DNA of 46,391 nucleotides from Bacteroidales bacterium (GTDB lineage Bacteria > Bacteroidota > Bacteroidia > Bacteroidales > UBA932): NCBI GenBank assembly GCA_017559545.1, contig JAFYRK010000080.1:1-46391 (forward strand), written 5' to 3'. Shown piece after piece: positions 32,285 through 39,551 of the stretch. The translations under genes were made by a program, and so were the position numbers. The stretch's first letter is position 1, and every line of letters begins with the position of its first letter. The notes beneath the pieces are model-generated. The model saw only the letters and a list, made by a program, of their open reading frames with translations, was not told the DNA's origin and did no database searches.

Positions 32285-32300
32285 ACCCCTAGGGGTATTT

Positions 32301-32348
32301 CGGCACTACCCGTGCCGGTCCTGAAAGTTGAAAACCAACTTTCAGGAC
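32301..32348. terminator. Tandem hairpins between convergent genes
   Basis: A short hairpin CGGCAC/GTGCCG (32301-32317) is followed by a 13-bp perfect stem, 32318-32330 with 32336-32348, around AAAAC. The second stem begins at the stop codon of the small DUF4250 gene. Neither has a strong T run, so termination is probable, not certain. Confidence 0.55.
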
Positions 32349-32527
32349 TACCAGAAGCGGTTGTTTTCCGCACTGTATTCAAAACCTGCAGAGGCCAGTT
32401 TCTCAAGAAGCTGGCCTTTATCTATGTCCATATCTTCGCAAAGTTCGTCGAGAGAAGGGTAGAAGTCTCTAAGTTTCATATTTATGAAGCTCATCAGCAT
32501 TATAGGGTCTTTTGGAAGGTCGTTCAT
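32348..32527 (-). CDS. DUF4250 family small protein
   Basis: A 59-residue ORF starts MNDLPKDPIMLMSFINMKLR and ends in NNRFW. The opening and the acidic helix SLDELCEDMDID match the small DUF4250 family, whose function is unknown. A strong AGGAG ribosome site lies 8 bp upstream, inside the end of the PTS gene. It begins 2 bp after that gene's stop, so the two are one transcription unit. It is easily missed because of its size. Confidence 0.82.
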   Translation of the reverse strand: MNDLPKDPIMLMSFINMKLRDFYPSLDELCEDMDIDKGQLLEKLASAGFEYSAENNRFW

Positions 32528-32529
32528 AT

Positions 32530-33534
32530 TTATTCTCCTATTTTCATGTCACCAGGCTGTATCCAGCCGAACCTTTTCATCGCAAGATGTATGCACATGC
32601 TGATTACTGCAGGGGCGATGAAGTAGAGGCATATGATCTTTATCACAAGTGGCCAGGTTTCATATCCGGCTTCGCTCATAGTTGCAAAAGCGGCGATAGG
32701 ACCTACTAGTCCTGAAGTTCCCATTCCTGCGCCGAGAGCGTTGTTCGTCATCTGGAGCCATACTGTAGATACAGGTCCGAGGATGGCTGCTGTCATGGTC
32801 GGTGCCAGCCAGATTACAGGCTTGCGGACAATGTTGCCGATCTGCAGCATTGATGTTCCAAGTCCCTGTGACAGAAGACCTCCCACGCCATTGTCCCTGA
32901 AACTTATCACTGCAAATCCGACCATCTGCGCGCAGCAGCCCGCTGTCGCGGCGCCTGCCGCCAGACCGTCGATGCCGAGCATGACGCAGATTGCAACGGA
33001 ACTGATCGGGAGCGTCAGAGCGCAGCCAACAAGTACAGATACAGTTATTCCCATGAGGAAAGGACTGAGTGTCGTTGCGCGGTTGATCAGCGCGCCAAGC
33101 GACAGCATGAAGTCGTTGATAGGGGAGCAGCAGTATTTTGCCAGAAGACCTCCAACGACTATTGTTACCATTGGAGTGATTATTATATCTACAGGTGTCT
33201 TCTTGGATACCAACATGCCGATTTCTGCTCCTATGACAACAGCCAGATAGGCTCCGACAGGGCCTCCGAACTGATATCCGAGCGCTCCTGTGATTGCAGA
33301 CGATATCCTCACCAGCATGTCTGCATTGAGGCCATATGCTATTGCAAGGCCGATACACGCTCCTACCAGAGGAGATTGGGCAGAGAGTGTTTCCGATATG
33401 AAGGTCAAGAAGTCCAGACCAGGGATTTTCGCAATCTGGCCAATGATAAGACCGAGTATCAGAGAACAGAAAAGTCCTAATGCCATGTGACTCAGGGCAT
33501 CAACTATGTATTTCTTGAAAAACTGCTTTATCAT
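32530..33534 (-). CDS. PTS-type sugar transporter, EIIC_2 family, without partner subunits
   Basis: The 334-residue membrane protein has about ten hydrophobic segments and the glycine-rich blocks of the PTS_EIIC_2 family (GIDGLAAGAATAGCCAQMVGFAVISFRDNG). No EIIA, EIIB, HPr or EI gene is nearby. Members of this family are commonly found as orphans, so it may work as a facilitator or a secondary transporter. The substrate is unknown. It has a -7 element 30 bp upstream and is followed by the DUF4250 gene. Confidence 0.85.
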   Translation of the reverse strand: MIKQFFKKYIVDALSHMALGLFCSLILGLIIGQIAKIPGLDFLTFISETLSAQSPLVGACIGLAIAYGLNADMLVRISSAITGALGYQFGGPVGAYLAVVIGAEIGMLVSKKTPVDIIITPMVTIVVGGLLAKYCCSPINDFMLSLGALINRATTLSPFLMGITVSVLVGCALTLPISSVAICVMLGIDGLAAGAATAGCCAQMVGFAVISFRDNGVGGLLSQGLGTSMLQIGNIVRKPVIWLAPTMTAAILGPVSTVWLQMTNNALGAGMGTSGLVGPIAAFATMSEAGYETWPLVIKIICLYFIAPAVISMCIHLAMKRFGWIQPGDMKIGE

Positions 33535-33563
33535 GTTTTGGATGTTTTCGGCTCAAGCGCTCA

Positions 33564-33571
33564 CAAAGTTA
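33564..33571 (-). promoter_or_regulatory. -7 promoter element for the PTS IIC-DUF4250 pair
   Basis: The minus strand reads TAACTTTG, matching TAnnTTTG, 30 bp upstream of the start at 33534. Confidence 0.55.
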
Positions 33572-33679
33572 TAGATTATGTGGAAAATAATTGCTTTCCA
33601 ATTTAGTAATTCATACATTAGACGAATATTTGCGAATAAACTATAACTGAAAATACACTAATAGCTAAATTTTTCCAAA

Positions 33680-35098
33680 ATGAAAAGAATAGAAAGCGAT
33701 TTGATAGGTTCTATGGAGGTCCCTGCACAGGCCCTCTATGGAGTGCAGACTCTTCGAGGAATAGAGAATTTCCCGATCAGTTGTTTTCACCTTTGTGATT
33801 TTCCACTGTTCATCAACGGACTGGCAATGACCAAGCTTGGTGCTGCTATGGCAAACCATAAGCTCGGACTGCTGACAGATCAGCAGTATGAGGCAATAGC
33901 ACAGGCGTGCAAGGAAATTCTTGAAGGTCAGCACCATGATGAATTCCCTGTCGACATGATCCAGGGCGGTGCAGGTACCACAACAAATATGAATGCGAAC
34001 GAAGTGATCGCAAACCGTGCGCTTCAGATCATGGGTCATGAACTAGGAGATTACAAGTATTGTTCTCCTAATGATCACGTTAACTGCTCGCAGTCTACAA
34101 ACGATGCATATCCTACCGCCATACACCTTGGACTCTATGCTACACACCTTAAGTTCATGGAGCATTATGAGCTTCTTATCAAGTCATTCGAGGCTAAGGC
34201 CGAGGAGTTCAAGGATATCCTTAAGATGGGTCGTACACAGCTCGAGGATGCAGTTCCTATGACACTCGGACAGACATTCGGAGCATTCGCAAGCATCCTT
34301 CGCGACGAAATCCGCAACATCAACTTCGCTGCTGAGGAGTTCCTCACTGTCAATATGGGTGCGACTGCTATCGGAACAGGTATCTGCTCTGAGCCAGGTT
34401 ATGCCGAGAAGTGCGTTGCCGCGCTCTGTGAGATCACAGGATGGGAGATCAGACTTGCTCCGAATCTCGTGGCTGCAACTTCAGACACATCATGTATGGT
34501 GGGTTATTCGTCCGCTATGCGTCGAATTGCAACCAAACTGAACAAGATCTGCAACGACCTTCGTCTCCTGGCTTCGGGACCTCGCTGCGGCCTTCATGAA
34601 TTCGATCTTCCTGCACGTCAGCCTGGTTCTTCAATCATGCCAGGTAAGGTTAATCCAGTGATTCCTGAGGTGATGAACCAGATATGCTATAAGGTGATCG
34701 GTAACGACCTTTGCGTGGCAATGTCGTCTGAGGAGGCTCAGATGGAACTCAATGCAATGGAGCCTGTAATGGCACAATGCTGTTTTGAGTCTGCACAGAT
34801 CATGATGAACGGTTTCGATACTCTCCGCATCAATTGCGTTGACGGCATCACAGCTAACCCGGAGCAGTGCCGCAAGTATATCCACGACAGCTTCGGCGTG
34901 GTAACGGCTCTGAACCCTGTAATCGGATATAAGAATTCTACTAAGATTGCAAAAGAGGCAATGGCGACAGGAAAGAGTGTCTATGACCTCGTTCTCGAGC
35001 ATGGTATCCTTACAAAGGAGGATCTCGATACCATTCTTGCTCCTGAGAACATGATCAGGCCTGTAAAGCTTGACATCAAGCCTTTGAAGCAGCTTTAA
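33680..35098 (+). CDS. aspA: Aspartate ammonia-lyase
   Basis: Converts L-aspartate to fumarate and ammonia, feeding fumarate respiration, which Bacteroidales use. The superfamily signature GSSIMPGKVNP (316-326) includes the catalytic Ser318. GAGTTTNMNANE (98-109) and SSQST/NDAYPT-type loops (near 138-146) complete the active site. The start (MKRIESDLIG) and the aspartate-specific GDYKYCSPNDHVNCSQSTND block favour aspartase over fumarase C. Length 472 is typical. A strong terminator follows. Confidence 0.95.
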   Translation: MKRIESDLIGSMEVPAQALYGVQTLRGIENFPISCFHLCDFPLFINGLAMTKLGAAMANHKLGLLTDQQYEAIAQACKEILEGQHHDEFPVDMIQGGAGTTTNMNANEVIANRALQIMGHELGDYKYCSPNDHVNCSQSTNDAYPTAIHLGLYATHLKFMEHYELLIKSFEAKAEEFKDILKMGRTQLEDAVPMTLGQTFGAFASILRDEIRNINFAAEEFLTVNMGATAIGTGICSEPGYAEKCVAALCEITGWEIRLAPNLVAATSDTSCMVGYSSAMRRIATKLNKICNDLRLLASGPRCGLHEFDLPARQPGSSIMPGKVNPVIPEVMNQICYKVIGNDLCVAMSSEEAQMELNAMEPVMAQCCFESAQIMMNGFDTLRINCVDGITANPEQCRKYIHDSFGVVTALNPVIGYKNSTKIAKEAMATGKSVYDLVLEHGILTKEDLDTILAPENMIRPVKLDIKPLKQL

Positions 35099-35117
35099 CT
35101 GTCTTGCTCAGTAAAAA

Positions 35118-35156
35118 AACTGTCCATCCTGGTTAGCCGGGATGGACAGTTCTTTT
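35118..35156. terminator. Rho-independent terminator after aspA
   Basis: A 12-bp perfect stem (35118-35129 with 35140-35151) is followed by CTTTTAT. A run of seven A before the stem would give a U tract for the convergent membrane-protein gene as well. Confidence 0.9.
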
Positions 35157-35175
35157 ATATATGCATGATTATGTC

Positions 35176-35568
35176 TTATGCTGTATGCTCCGTGTCGAAT
35201 TCTTTCTTCACTCTGTATAGGATTATGTAGTCTATGATGGCGGAAGCGCCGATGAAGACCAGGGCCAGGCATGTCAGTTTCAAATTTCCGCTGAATGTCA
35301 GATATGCACTGTATAGCGTGAATACGGACCATATTATTATATATGTTATGATCATGCCTTTTTCAATCCTCGACAGGTACATAGAGCTTTCCTGTTTCTT
35401 GATACGGTTTACATAGGAAACAGGTATAGCGACAACGAATATTGCCAGAAGAGCAATCATTAACCAGTCAGGCTTTCCCTGTACCATGACACGTGGCGCC
35501 AGAGCGGCAATCAGACAACACATTCCGGCTGCCAGTAATATAGGACGTAGGATCTTAAGTGATTTCAT
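35176..35568 (-). CDS. Small membrane protein of unknown function
   Basis: The 130-residue protein has four hydrophobic segments (about 8-25, 36-53, 72-90, 98-116) with a basic loop in the middle (NRIKKQES) and a charged C-terminus. I recognise no family. It lies downstream of the repeat element copy B (gap 41 bp), behind the ICMT-like and menG genes on the same strand. Confidence 0.7.
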   Translation of the reverse strand: MKSLKILRPILLAAGMCCLIAALAPRVMVQGKPDWLMIALLAIFVVAIPVSYVNRIKKQESSMYLSRIEKGMIITYIIIWSVFTLYSAYLTFSGNLKLTCLALVFIGASAIIDYIILYRVKKEFDTEHTA

Positions 35569-35609
35569 GTTGTATGACGTTTAATTTTCTGCAAGTTAGT
35601 AAAAAATCA

Positions 35610-35741
35610 GATTAACGACAGTGACTTTTGTAAGTGTTTGGTTATAAGTGTTGTATGGTTTTAGGTGTCGTTAGTCCATGCTTTAAAAGGATAACTAAAG
35701 ATGGCGTGGTTTGTAATTGTTTGATAATCAATGATGTATAA
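35610..35741 (-). repeat. 132-nt intergenic element, copy B
   Basis: It aligns ungapped with 28379-28510. GATTAACGAC starts at 35610 and GTCGTTAGTC at 35667, the same 57-bp spacing as in copy A; the third motif has decayed (near 35690). It lies 43 bp past the stop of the ICMT-like gene, almost the same distance as copy A from its upstream gene. An ORF that crosses copy A is broken by a stop here, so the shared sequence is probably not coding. Confidence 0.8.
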
Positions 35742-35784
35742 ATTGGGGTGTATTTAGTTCGATACGAACAATGTTCTTTGGAAT

Positions 35785-36453
35785 TTACCAGATAAAAGGG
35801 ATTATTCGGTATTTGACCTTCTTCATGTATTCCTGATATCCTTCCAGGCCTTCTGCTAGGACTTTCTCTTCGTTGTTCATTCGTTTCTGGATGATAGGAA
35901 GGTATACTAATGTGATGATGAAGGACGGGATCGACCCCAATATCAGCGGCATGGAAAGGAACAGGAGGAGGGTAGCGGAGTACATAGGGTGACGGACGAT
36001 TCCGTAGAGTCCGGTGTCAACGACCTTCTGGTTCTCCTGGACTTCGATTGTGCGTGACAGGTATGCGTTCTCTCTCATTACTTCTGCATACATCACATAG
36101 CCAGCAAGGAAGATTGCTGATGATATCCATGTCAAAGCAGGTGGCATAGGCATCCATCCGTATCTGAAGTTCAGGCCTGCCAGTACGAATGAGGCTATGA
36201 ACATAAGTCCGGAGAGGGCGACGACGCTCTTCTGCTCGTCCTGCTTCTCCTTTGCGTTAAGTCTTTTGCGCAGGAGATCCGGGCTTTTGGCTATCATTAC
36301 CAGTCCGGCGATGAACATCGGTATGAACAATGTACCGAGCAGTACCCAGCCCTGCCAGAAATGCAGTGTGCCTGCCGGAATGAATGTAAGTGCTCCTGTA
36401 AGTAATATGCCTGAGAATAGTTTTACAAGGCCGTCAATGATCAGTTTCTTCAT
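35785..36453 (-). CDS. Isoprenylcysteine carboxylmethyltransferase-family membrane protein
   Basis: The 222-residue protein has five hydrophobic segments and the C-terminal SAM-binding signature of the ICMT/phospholipid methyltransferase family (DTGLYGIVRHPMYSAT then NEEKVL...YQEYMKKVKYRIIP). It would methylate a lipid or a small hydrophobic molecule at the inner membrane. It overlaps menG by 4 bp (ATGA), which hints at a prenyl-lipid substrate, but this is only inference. Confidence 0.88.
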   Translation of the reverse strand: MKKLIIDGLVKLFSGILLTGALTFIPAGTLHFWQGWVLLGTLFIPMFIAGLVMIAKSPDLLRKRLNAKEKQDEQKSVVALSGLMFIASFVLAGLNFRYGWMPMPPALTWISSAIFLAGYVMYAEVMRENAYLSRTIEVQENQKVVDTGLYGIVRHPMYSATLLLFLSMPLILGSIPSFIITLVYLPIIQKRMNNEEKVLAEGLEGYQEYMKKVKYRIIPFIW

Positions 36454-37148
36454 TTCTTAATTCCTATGTACATGTGACATATTCCCATGGTGAATGACTT
36501 CTTGCGCACCTGCCCGAAGCCTGCTTCCTGCATCATTCCCATGAACTTTTCCGGGGCAGGGAAGCGCAGGACTGATGATGGGAGGTATTCGTATGCGCCT
36601 CTGTTGCCTGATACCCATCCGCCGATTGCAGGGAGGATCTTCAGGAAGTAGAGCTTGTAGCACCACCTTATGATTGGGTTTCTCGGTATGGACAGTTCCA
36701 GGATAACGAGCTTGCCTTCGGGCTTCAACACTCTGAGCATTTCTGTAAGTCCTTTCGGGAGGTTCTCGAAGTTGCGCACACCGAAGGCTACGCCTATCCT
36801 GTCGAATGTTCCTTCGTCATACGGCATCGCTTCGCAGTCTCCGGTCTGCAGCTCAGCAGTGATGCCTTCCTTGCAGCATTTGTCTCTACCGATCTTGAGC
36901 ATTCCTTCCGAGAGGTCTATGCCAGTTATCTTTGAGCCTTGGGGAGCTGCCTTGGCGATTTCTATGGTGAAGTCGCATGTTCCGCAGGCCTCGTCAAGAA
37001 TGTTGAGAGGCCCTGCACTGTCAGTGATTTCCTTGACGGCTTTCCTTCGCCATGATTTGTCGATGTTCAGTGACAGAATGTGGTTCAGTCTGTCATAGTC
37101 GCCTGCTATGTTGTCGAACAGCTTCCTTATACCTTCTTTCTTTGCCAT
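36450..37148 (-). CDS. menG: Demethylmenaquinone methyltransferase
   Basis: Last step of menaquinone synthesis (UbiE/MenG family). The signature FDNIAGDYDRLNHILSLNID opens the protein, motif I reads LDEACGTCDF (51-60) and the C-terminal FAFGVRN-type block reads GVAFGVRNFENL. Two motif I residues differ from the usual LDVACGTGD: Glu53 and Cys58. Length 232 is normal. A TAACTTTG -7 element lies 19 bp upstream (37167-37174). Confidence 0.93.
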   Translation of the reverse strand: MAKKEGIRKLFDNIAGDYDRLNHILSLNIDKSWRRKAVKEITDSAGPLNILDEACGTCDFTIEIAKAAPQGSKITGIDLSEGMLKIGRDKCCKEGITAELQTGDCEAMPYDEGTFDRIGVAFGVRNFENLPKGLTEMLRVLKPEGKLVILELSIPRNPIIRWCYKLYFLKILPAIGGWVSGNRGAYEYLPSSVLRFPAPEKFMGMMQEAGFGQVRKKSFTMGICHMYIGIKK

Positions 37149-37264
37149 ATTTTTTTCAATTCCTTACAAAGTTATCAAATTTCATTGATACATATGGCAC
37201 ATAAAGTGTCTTTCGGCATTTCAGGTCGGTGATGAAATATTTTATGTGATTTTTAACTTTTAAA

Positions 37265-37279
37265 TTTGCATTATTCAAA
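37265..37279. promoter_or_regulatory. Upstream 7-1-7 inverted repeat (Fur/PerR-like operator)
   Basis: TTTGCAT-T-ATTCAAA, one mismatch from a perfect 7-1-7 inverted repeat and 13 of 15 identical to the site at 37303-37317. Its first bases form the -33 TTG of the superoxide reductase promoter. Confidence 0.65.
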
Positions 37280-37295
37280 ATTAGCTGTATCTTTG
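37266..37295 (+). promoter_or_regulatory. Consensus promoter of the superoxide reductase gene
   Basis: TTG (37266-37268), exactly 19 bp, then TATCTTTG (37288-37295). Transcription should start near 37302, about 40 bp before the ATG. Confidence 0.8.
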
Positions 37296-37302
37296 CATTA
37301 GA

Positions 37303-37317
37303 TTTGAATGATTCAAA
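37303..37317. promoter_or_regulatory. Downstream 7-1-7 inverted repeat (Fur/PerR-like operator)
   Basis: TTTGAAT-G-ATTCAAA is a perfect 7-1-7 inverted repeat covering the expected transcription start. The geometry is that of Fur-superfamily boxes. The two sites are 38 bp centre to centre. Confidence 0.7.
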
Positions 37318-37343
37318 ATAAGAACATTTTAAAACTAATGCAT

Positions 37344-37715
37344 ATGTCAGTGAAATTTTACAGATGCCGCCATTGCGGTAACGTTATACAGAAGGTAGTA
37401 GACAGTAAGGTACCAGTGGTCTGCTGCGGTGAGAAGATGGAGGAACTGGTGCCGGGAACAGTTGATGCAAGCCTTGAGAAGCATGTTCCTGCTGTTACAT
37501 GTCTTGATGAGCATACTCTTAGAATCCAGGTTGGCAGTGTGGAGCACCCTATGCTTCCTGAACATCATATCGCATTCATTTATGTCGAGACAGAGAATGG
37601 CGGTATTCGTGTTGACCTCAAGGATAAGCCAGTTGCGACTGTGTGTTGCATCGACAAGCCTATAGCAGTATATGAGTACTGCAATCTCCACGGACTTTGG
37701 AAGACTGAATTATAG
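37344..37715 (+). CDS. dfx: Desulfoferrodoxin (two-iron superoxide reductase)
   Basis: Reduces superoxide to peroxide without making oxygen, a defence typical of anaerobes. Residues Cys8, Cys11, Cys27 and Cys28 form the desulforedoxin iron site. His47, His68, His74, Cys113 and His116 form the catalytic Fe(His4Cys) centre (EKHVPA, EHPM, EHHIAF, CNLHGLW). The 123-residue length fits. The ATG at 37344 gives the usual MSVKFYRC start; 37338 is an alternative. Two operator-like repeats flank the promoter, and a small winged-helix gene follows. Confidence 0.95.
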   Translation: MSVKFYRCRHCGNVIQKVVDSKVPVVCCGEKMEELVPGTVDASLEKHVPAVTCLDEHTLRIQVGSVEHPMLPEHHIAFIYVETENGGIRVDLKDKPVATVCCIDKPIAVYEYCNLHGLWKTEL

Positions 37716-37781
37716 TGGAGAATTATAAGCAGGCACATTGGGAGTTTGATAATAAGTTTATAGTTAATAATAGATGTTGTT

Positions 37782-37958
37782 ATGGAAAAAGAAACCGTAT
37801 TGAAAACAATGAAGGAGGCTGGGAAGCCTGTATCTGCCGGTGAGGTGGCCACATTGACCGGCCTTGATAAAAAAATTGTTGATAAGGTGTTTGCGGAGCT
37901 GAAGAAAGAGGGGGCGATCATTTCACCTGTCAGGTGTAAATGGACACCGGCTGAATAA
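37782..37958 (+). CDS. 58-residue winged-helix protein
   Basis: The ORF begins MEKETVLKTMKEAGKPVSAG and ends in CKWTPAE. The pattern (helix, EVATLTGLDKKIVDKVFAELKKEGAI, strand ending in W) is a single helix-turn-helix with a short wing, as in MarR-like or FeoC-like mini-proteins. It lies 66 bp after the superoxide reductase gene and is probably cotranscribed. Whether it binds DNA or protein is unknown. Confidence 0.75.
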   Translation: MEKETVLKTMKEAGKPVSAGEVATLTGLDKKIVDKVFAELKKEGAIISPVRCKWTPAE

Positions 37959-38007
37959 TCTAAAGACAATGGTCACCTAAATGTTTGTTTGACAGACATT
38001 TACGTCA

Positions 38008-38037
38008 ATAAGGGTAGGAAAATTTTCCTACCCTTAT
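38008..38037. terminator. Bidirectional terminator
   Basis: A perfect 30-bp palindrome (15-bp arms, AAAATTTT at the centre) between the convergent winged-helix and gadC genes. It leaves a tight loop of four bases and T-rich ends on both strands. Confidence 0.75.
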
Positions 38038-38076
38038 CTGTTTAAGGTGCTCTGTGTCAGGGGGTTGGGTGATCAG

Positions 38077-39540
38077 CTACTTCTGCTCATTGTGGAATGA
38101 TGCGAACTCGGCATTCGGGTCGCGCCATGATGGTTTGCGCATTGCGTAGATGATGAATGGAATCACCACCATCACAATGCATCCGATAATCAATACAGAG
38201 TACCAGACTGTGTTGCTTCCTGTTGCGATTTGTCCTGGAGGAATGAAACTGAGGACGAAAGCCAGGAGTGAACCTGCGAATCCAACTGTTCCGAGCAGCC
38301 ACATCAGTCCGTTGCCTTTGCCGAGTCTGAACGGACGCGGTGTGTCCTTCATCTTGTATCTGAGGACTATAGCAGCAGCAAACATGAGCATGTACATGAT
38401 CAGGTAGAGCAGGATTGTCAGCTGAGAGAGGATCTGGTAGAAGGACTGCACTGATGGCATGACCACAAACAGTAGAGAGAGCAGTGTCACGATTCCACCC
38501 TGCACCAGAAGGATGTTGCGCTGGACGCCCTGCTTGTTTGTCTTCTGGAAGAAAGGAGGCAGATAGCCTGCCTTTCCTACCATGAAGATACCTTTTGAAG
38601 GACCTGCCACCCATGTCAGAACGCTTGCCAGCACACCAAACATCAAGGCGATTGCGATCAGCGGTCCTGCCCACGATATGTGGAAGTGTCTGAAGTAGTT
38701 ATCGAATCCTATCAGAAGCGATTGTGTAAGGTTGATATCTTTTGCAGGGATGATGAATCCGAGTGCAAATGTTCCAAGGATGAATATCGCCACGGTAGCC
38801 AAAGATCCTATGATGATCGCCTTCGGATAATTCTTCGAAGGGTTCTCCACCTCCATTACATGCACACCCATCATCTCCATACCTGCATAGAAGAGAAAGA
38901 TGCTGCTGGCGAGCACAAGATTGTCAAATTTGGTAAGGTTAGGGAAGAATCCCTGGGACATATCCATATAGTTATGACCTCCGCTTGCGATGTAGATAAC
39001 CCCAAGGATGATCAACAGTCCGGCTGGGATGATCGTTCCGATCATTCCTCCCCATTTGCTGATCTTTCCTACCCAGTTCAGGCCTTTCAGGGCAATGAAA
39101 GTGGCCACCCAGTATATAGCCAGAACTGTTACCAATGTGAATATCTTGTTGGACGCCAGGGCAGCATCAGATGCTCCGTCCATTCCAATGTATGCGATTG
39201 ACACGGCTCCAAAAGTGAGCACTGTAGGGTACCAGATTGTGGATTCAATCCATTGCAGCCATATAGCCAGGAATCCGGTACGTGGTCCGAATGCTTCTCC
39301 GACCCAGCGGAAGACTCCTCCTTGCTTATCGGAAAACATTGCTGCGAGCTCTGCTGCAACCATCGCTGTAGGGATCAGGAAGACGATTGCTGCAAACAGG
39401 TAGTAAAATGCTGACGACGGACCGTAGATGGCTTCAGACGGCAGTCCTCTCAGGCTCACCACTGCCGTGATGTTCATGATAGCGAGTGTTACGACACTCA
39501 GTTTGAATGCCTTGCCGGCATTTCCATTTTTCGTATCCAT
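38077..39540 (-). CDS. gadC: Glutamate:GABA antiporter
   Basis: Exchanges external glutamate for internal GABA, completing the proton-consuming acid-resistance cycle. The 487-residue APC-family protein has about twelve membrane segments. The opening MNITAVVSLRGLPSEA and the motif FFYAGMEMMGVHV-type helix (LFYAGMEMMGVHVMEVENP) are those of GadC. The C-terminal tail after the last helix could act as the pH plug. It starts 11 bp after gadB, so the two form an operon. Confidence 0.92.
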   Translation of the reverse strand: MDTKNGNAGKAFKLSVVTLAIMNITAVVSLRGLPSEAIYGPSSAFYYLFAAIVFLIPTAMVAAELAAMFSDKQGGVFRWVGEAFGPRTGFLAIWLQWIESTIWYPTVLTFGAVSIAYIGMDGASDAALASNKIFTLVTVLAIYWVATFIALKGLNWVGKISKWGGMIGTIIPAGLLIILGVIYIASGGHNYMDMSQGFFPNLTKFDNLVLASSIFLFYAGMEMMGVHVMEVENPSKNYPKAIIIGSLATVAIFILGTFALGFIIPAKDINLTQSLLIGFDNYFRHFHISWAGPLIAIALMFGVLASVLTWVAGPSKGIFMVGKAGYLPPFFQKTNKQGVQRNILLVQGGIVTLLSLLFVVMPSVQSFYQILSQLTILLYLIMYMLMFAAAIVLRYKMKDTPRPFRLGKGNGLMWLLGTVGFAGSLLAFVLSFIPPGQIATGSNTVWYSVLIIGCIVMVVIPFIIYAMRKPSWRDPNAEFASFHNEQK

Positions 39541-39551
39541 TGTTAATTCGT

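Noticed and set aside
32285-32296. 12-bp palindrome ACCCCTAGGGGT after the nucleoside kinase gene
   Set aside because: It has no loop and no T tract; too short to call a regulatory site by itself.
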